Source: Ruminococcaceae bacterium UBA7030 (GTDB taxonomy: Bacteria > Bacillota > Clostridia > Oscillospirales > Acutalibacteraceae). From it: 9,273 nt of DNA. Position 1 is the stretch's first letter, and every line of letters starts with the position of its first letter. Under the pieces are notes generated by a model. It had not been told where the DNA came from. It did no database searches and saw only the letters and a list, made by a program, of their open reading frames with translations. A program made the translations under genes and the position numbers. Location of the stretch: positions 1 to 9,273 of the forward strand of contig DLBD01000050.1 in NCBI GenBank assembly GCA_002494125.1. Reading direction: 5' to 3'. Below, piece after piece: positions 6,157 to 9,273 of this stretch.

Positions 6157-6780
6157 TTAAAGCTTTTCAACATCAATTTGTGCTATTTTTTGTAAAAATC
6201 TTTTTTTGCCGATTATCTCTCCCATTTCAAGATAATCGTCCATATTAAGATTAAAATTGTTAACGTAAACAGGGATGTCATCGTATTCAACATCAATGTG
6301 AACAACCTTGGCGTCACGAAGTATTTGCATTGGTGTGCAGGTGTCGGCGTTGTATTGCTTTTTTACAATAATCTCTCTGTCTTTGATGTATTCAAGAATA
6401 ACATTTCTCTGTGACTTGGAAATAGATATATAATTGTTATCTTCTTTTGAAAGCGCAAGCGCCATCGGCATTTGAGCCACAGCCTTGCACGCACCCGAAT
6501 TTACGAAAAACTCGTTTATGAAAATTGACTCAAGCTTGCTTGTGTCGTCGGGCACAATAATTGCAAGAATATATTTTGAAAGCTTTTTGCCGTAAAGCTC
6601 TTTCATAAACTCTTTGAAATAGTACTGGCTCTCGGCGATTCTTTCAGCAAATATATGGTAAAACGGTATGTTCGGAATATCCTGTATCGAAGGAAGCTGA
6701 AAAGCCTTAAACTCGTCGGAGTCCTTTTCCTTGACAAGGATGTCCGAATTTGTAATTATCATCGGTATTGTTTTAGCCAT
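6157..6780 (-). CDS. Unrecognised cytoplasmic protein, faintly actin/MreB-like
   Basis: A soluble 207-residue protein with no signal peptide or TM segment; I cannot assign a family with confidence. Some of its order recalls actin-fold proteins such as MreB: an N-terminal strand IITNSDILV (8-16), a following LPSI (29-32), a hydrophobic strand ILAIIVPDD (71-79), helix ESIFINEFFVNSGACKAV (84-101) like the E...A...AGA-x-x-V segment, MPMALALS (104-111) like EPMAAAIG, and NYISISKSQRNVILEYI (116-132), where MreB has its DIGGGT loop. If that alignment is right, both phosphate-binding loops are lost and it could not bind ATP in the usual way. Residues 155-207 have no counterpart I know. The start is set by GAGGTG upstream (complement of 6787-6792). 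A good promoter precedes it and the small gene follows it. Confidence 0.8.
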   Translation of the reverse strand: MAKTIPMIITNSDILVKEKDSDEFKAFQLPSIQDIPNIPFYHIFAERIAESQYYFKEFMKELYGKKLSKYILAIIVPDDTSKLESIFINEFFVNSGACKAVAQMPMALALSKEDNNYISISKSQRNVILEYIKDREIIVKKQYNADTCTPMQILRDAKVVHIDVEYDDIPVYVNNFNLNMDDYLEMGEIIGKKRFLQKIAQIDVEKL

Positions 6781-6812
6781 TAAAACACCTCACAGCTTAT
6801 TAAACCATAAAT

Positions 6813-6841
6813 ATTTTACTACATAAATAATAAATAATCAA
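6813..6841 (-). promoter_or_regulatory. Sigma-A-type promoter for the minus-strand pair
   Basis: On the minus strand TTGATT (complement of 6836-6841) and TAAAAT (complement of 6813-6818) are exactly 17 bases apart. The -10 box lies about 32 bases before the ATG of the 207-residue gene, leaving a short leader. The surrounding region is AT-rich and shared with the divergent plus-strand promoter. Confidence 0.7.
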
Positions 6842-6879
6842 TAAATTTTGAAAAATATAGTGCATTTTGCGTTGATATA

Positions 6880-6888
6880 TGTTACAAT
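6880..6888 (+). promoter_or_regulatory. Candidate extended -10 promoter for the DUF3048 gene
   Basis: TGTTACAAT fits an extended -10 element (TGnTACAAT) about 54 bases before the start at 6943. No convincing -35 box is placed 17 bases upstream. An alternative pair is TTGATA (6872-6877) with TATCTT (6895-6900), 17 bases apart. One of these probably drives the gene; the sequence alone does not decide which. Confidence 0.45.
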
Positions 6889-6942
6889 ATACTATATCTT
6901 GTAATTATAATAATTAATTACATAGATTTATAGGAGGAAAAT

Positions 6943-8469
6943 ATGGCTGATAATAAAGAAATTGATGATATTCTTAATGAAGTCAAAGCAAGAAAGGAAA
7001 GGCTGGACAACGGCGAAAATCCATTTGCTGATGAAGTAAAGCCTGAAGTAAGTGATGAAGAAGTTACTATTAACATCTCTGAAGAACCCGAAGGGGACGA
7101 CGGATTATCTGATGCTGTATCTTCTGAAGAAGATGATGTCATTTCTGACAAACAGGATGAAGCAGAGGAAACTGTCGAAGAAGCAGTAGAAGACGCTGAG
7201 AATGATGCTTTAATAGAAGAGTCTCAGGAGGAAGCGCCTGCTGACGAGGAAACAGCTGAAGCTGTCGAGTCTGAAGAGGGCGAAGACCGGTTCGAAATAA
7301 TTAATGACGGCGAGGATATTGATATGGATTATGAAAATGAGCTTGACGAGCAGGAAACAAAGGCAAAAAAGAAAAAGATTATGATAATTTCGGCAGTATG
7401 CCTTGTTATTATAATTGTTATTGCAGGAGTGCTTTATGCAGTCTTCGGAAGAAGCAAGCCTGAAGAGCCAACCACAACCGCTCCTACCACAGCCGTTTCA
7501 ACAACCGAAAAGCCTGTCGTTATTGTTAATCCGCTTACCGGTGAAAACGAATACAATAAATCGGCAATAGGCAAGCGACCGGTTGCTTGTGTAGTTGAAA
7601 ACTCGCAGCCTGCGAGGCCGCAGTGGGGTATTGCCGATGAGGAGCATGCTCCCGATATAATCCTTCAGGGCGAGGTTGAAGGCGGAGAAACAAGAATGCT
7701 TTGGTTCTACGCTGACTACACAGCACTTCCGGATCAGATTGGTCCTACAAGAAGTGCAAGACCTCCGTACATAAGATTTTCAGAGCTCTTTGATGCAATC
7801 TTTGTTCATTGGGGTATGAGCAGTACAACAAGCGATTATTTAGGCGCTGACTCAGTTTTTGAAAACGATGATGTTGACCATATCAATCAGATGACCTTTA
7901 GCGACAGCGTCGGTCTTTACGGCAGAGACAGTTCGCGCTCAGTTGCATTAGAGCATACCGGAGTTATCTACGGTGCAAAAATGGCGGACGCTATTGAAAG
8001 CGCAGAGTTCAGAACCGACGTTGACGACAGCAGCTTTTCAAAACTCACCTTTAACGAAAAAATTACAAAGCTCAGCGATACATCCTGCTCAGCTCTTTCA
8101 CTTAAGTATTCAAGCCGTTCGGGTTCAACCAACTGGACATACGGTGAGGATGGTTTATATCATTCATCAGATTATAATACCGATGTTAAGAGGGAAAACC
8201 TCCTTGTACTTTTCGATAACACAACTTATGTTTCAAAATCAAACTACAAGGGTAGCGGTAGCACAGAGGTTTACTGCGACTACGGCCTTGACGGCGGTAG
8301 CGGTAAGCTTGCTTCAAACGGTACCGTTATCGACATCACATGGTCAGTTGAAAACGGACTTCTCGTAATCAAGGATGCAAACGGCAAGAATGCAACCTTT
8401 AATCCCGGTAAAACATGGATTGGCTGGGCGTCCGACAACAACGGCGGTTCAGTTGATATTACCGCTTAA
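6943..8469 (+). CDS. DUF3048 (YerB-like) protein with acidic cytoplasmic head and one TM segment
   Basis: A 508-residue envelope protein. Residues 1-30 form a charged helix-like start (EIDDILNEVKARKERLDNGE). Residues 31-140 are extremely acidic and low in complexity. KAKKKK (140-145) precedes one TM segment (about 146-168). A short Thr/Pro linker (about 173-191, with TTTAPTTAVSTTEKP) leads to the extracytoplasmic DUF3048 domain: KRPVACVVENSQPARPQWGI (211-230), the hallmark IGPTRSARPPYI (266-277), and a DUF3048 C-terminal part ending GKTWIGWA (489-496). Bacillus YerB is a lipoprotein of this family; here a TM anchor replaces the lipobox. The family's biochemical role is not established to my knowledge. 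AGGAGG (6932-6937) fixes the start. It has its own promoter region and terminator, so it appears monocistronic. Domain assignment is confident, function is not. Confidence 0.92.
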   Translation: MADNKEIDDILNEVKARKERLDNGENPFADEVKPEVSDEEVTINISEEPEGDDGLSDAVSSEEDDVISDKQDEAEETVEEAVEDAENDALIEESQEEAPADEETAEAVESEEGEDRFEIINDGEDIDMDYENELDEQETKAKKKKIMIISAVCLVIIIVIAGVLYAVFGRSKPEEPTTTAPTTAVSTTEKPVVIVNPLTGENEYNKSAIGKRPVACVVENSQPARPQWGIADEEHAPDIILQGEVEGGETRMLWFYADYTALPDQIGPTRSARPPYIRFSELFDAIFVHWGMSSTTSDYLGADSVFENDDVDHINQMTFSDSVGLYGRDSSRSVALEHTGVIYGAKMADAIESAEFRTDVDDSSFSKLTFNEKITKLSDTSCSALSLKYSSRSGSTNWTYGEDGLYHSSDYNTDVKRENLLVLFDNTTYVSKSNYKGSGSTEVYCDYGLDGGSGKLASNGTVIDITWSVENGLLVIKDANGKNATFNPGKTWIGWASDNNGGSVDITA

Positions 8470-8481
8470 TAACAGTACTGT

Positions 8482-8516
8482 AAAAGCCAAGGGATAATCC
8501 CTTGGCTTTTGAATTT
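8482..8516 (+). terminator. Rho-independent terminator after the DUF3048 gene
   Basis: A perfect 13-bp stem, AAAAGCCAAGGGA (8482-8494) with TCCCTTGGCTTTT (8498-8510), closes on a 3-base loop and is followed by GAATTTT. It lies 12 bases after the stop codon. The A-rich 5' arm mirrors the T-rich 3' arm, so it could work in both directions. Confidence 0.92.
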
Positions 8517-8553
8517 TGCAAAAAAGCTTTTCATATAATATTGCGGTGATTAT

Positions 8554-9273
8554 ATGAAAGTTAAAAACTATGTTTTATTTATTTCCCTTTTGGTATTTGC
8601 TGTTCTTCTTATTACTTTTTCGTCTGATGCAAGACAGGGTGCGCTGGACGGTATTATTCTTGCTCAGAACACCGTTGTGCCAAGTCTTTTGCCGATTTTG
8701 ATAATTGTACTTATGATTATGAAAAGCGGTGCGGGTGAAGCGGCGTCAAGGCTGACAGGCTTCTTTTGCACAAGGGTGTTAAGATTGCCCGCTGTATGCT
8801 CGTCGGCAATACTTTTCGGTCTTGTCGGCGGATATCCTACAGGTGCTCTTTTGACAGCAGAGCTTTATGGAAATGATGATATCGACAGTTTACAGGCAAG
8901 ACGGATGATGTGCTTTAATTTCTGCGGCGGATGCGGTTTTATCATAACGGCGGTAGGAAGCGCAAGACTTAATAATTCAAAACTCGGTCTTTTGCTGTTT
9001 GCTTCAAATGTGGTATCAAGTATTGTTGTCGGGTTTGTTTTGTCGCGCTTCTCTCGCGGCTGTGAAAAATCTTTTTATACTTTTCGCGAAAGCTTAAGCG
9101 TTGGCGACGCCCTTGTCAGCGCCGTAAATGATTCAATAAAAAGTGTTATTAACATAACGGCTTATATTGTTCTTTTTTCTGCATTTAATAGTCTTGCGTG
9201 CCTTCCAAAGTATCTGTTGCCGATAGCAGAAATCACTTCCGGTATATGCTCACAAGAGGTTTTTTCACTACCA
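8554..9273 (+). CDS. YlbJ-like sporulation integral membrane protein, partial (cut by window end)
   Basis: The frame is open from the ATG at 8554 to the last base, giving 240 residues; the C-terminus lies outside the window (complete relatives are about 350-400 residues). It is strongly hydrophobic, with TM segments near 5-22, 40-57, 80-100, 121-137, 145-164 and 197-212. The early RQGALDGIILAQNTVVPSLL (27-46), the VGGYPTGALLTAELY stretch (91-105) and the MMCFNFCGGCGFI region (118-130) match the nucleoside-recognition/Gate-domain family that includes Bacillus YlbJ, a sigma-E-controlled protein needed for normal spore cortex. That role is known for YlbJ and inferred here. The ribosome binding site GCGGTGAT lies a few bases before the start. 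It follows the DUF3048 terminator by about 40 bases, so it should have its own promoter, but I see no convincing one in that gap. Confidence 0.85.
   Translation, partial: MKVKNYVLFISLLVFAVLLITFSSDARQGALDGIILAQNTVVPSLLPILIIVLMIMKSGAGEAASRLTGFFCTRVLRLPAVCSSAILFGLVGGYPTGALLTAELYGNDDIDSLQARRMMCFNFCGGCGFIITAVGSARLNNSKLGLLLFASNVVSSIVVGFVLSRFSRGCEKSFYTFRESLSVGDALVSAVNDSIKSVINITAYIVLFSAFNSLACLPKYLLPIAEITSGICSQEVFSLP

Noticed and set aside
6054..6248. Plus-strand 64-codon frame rich in phenylalanine
   Set aside because: Its F-runs are the antisense of the lysine codons of the small minus-strand gene, and it crosses the hairpin; no ribosome binding site.
6918..7151. Minus-strand serine-rich frame of 77 codons opposite the acidic head of the DUF3048 protein
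   Set aside because: Serine-rich antisense is the expected reverse reading of GAA/GAT/GAC-rich acidic codons; no start signal.
7973..8368. Plus-strand frame of 131 codons inside the DUF3048 gene, and a minus-strand frame at 7535-7726
   Set aside because: Both fall within the conserved DUF3048 domain in another frame and lack ribosome binding sites.
1..9273. CRISPR array, insertion sequence, phage or defence system
   Set aside because: No regularly spaced direct repeats, no transposase, integrase or recognised defence gene in any frame I read.

Overview
The window looks like the chromosome of a low-GC, anaerobic, gut- or rumen-type Clostridia, most likely Ruminococcaceae/Oscillospiraceae. 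This rests on the clostridial-style LysRS and IlvD sequences, a Thr-rich TTT/STTEKP linker typical of Ruminococcus-like surface proteins, a YlbJ-type sporulation membrane protein, and strong GGAGG/GAGGTG ribosome binding sites. It is an inference from family resemblance; no rRNA or other taxonomic marker is present. I see no mobile element, CRISPR array, tRNA or rRNA gene.

Layout. (1) 22-5824, plus strand: five tightly spaced genes (gaps 18, 11, 0 and 2 bases), probably one transcript. They are lysyl-tRNA synthetase with an N-terminal YegP/DUF1508-like extension, dihydroxy-acid dehydratase (ilvD), a membrane-anchored protein with a sortase-like fold that has lost its catalytic residues, an unrecognised four-TM protein, and a TagH/Wzt-like ABC ATPase without an adjacent classical permease. 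A strong hairpin terminator (5905-5943) follows. (2) 5942-6780, minus strand: a 207-residue unrecognised protein with faint actin/MreB-like features, then an unlisted 56-residue gene (probable TTG start). Between them lies a perfect 10-bp hairpin that overlaps the small gene's Shine-Dalgarno. A good sigma-A-type promoter (6813-6841) drives this pair. (3) 6943-8469, plus strand: a DUF3048 (YerB-like) membrane-anchored protein with a very acidic cytoplasmic head, ending in a 13-bp terminator hairpin. (4) 8554 to the window end: the first 240 codons of a YlbJ-like membrane protein, cut by the window edge.

How the genes fit together. lysS and ilvD are housekeeping genes. The three genes behind them form the most unusual block: an inactive sortase-like ectodomain, a membrane protein whose predicted topology (TM, about 140-residue ectodomain, three TMs) resembles FtsX/MacB-type ABC permeases, and a polysaccharide-export-type ATPase. 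I infer that they may form one envelope complex in which the pseudo-sortase is a structural or sensing subunit rather than an enzyme. The junction after the ATPase carries a ribosome-binding-site-like sequence with no gene behind it, followed by a tRNA-tail-like stretch, so a further gene may have been lost there.
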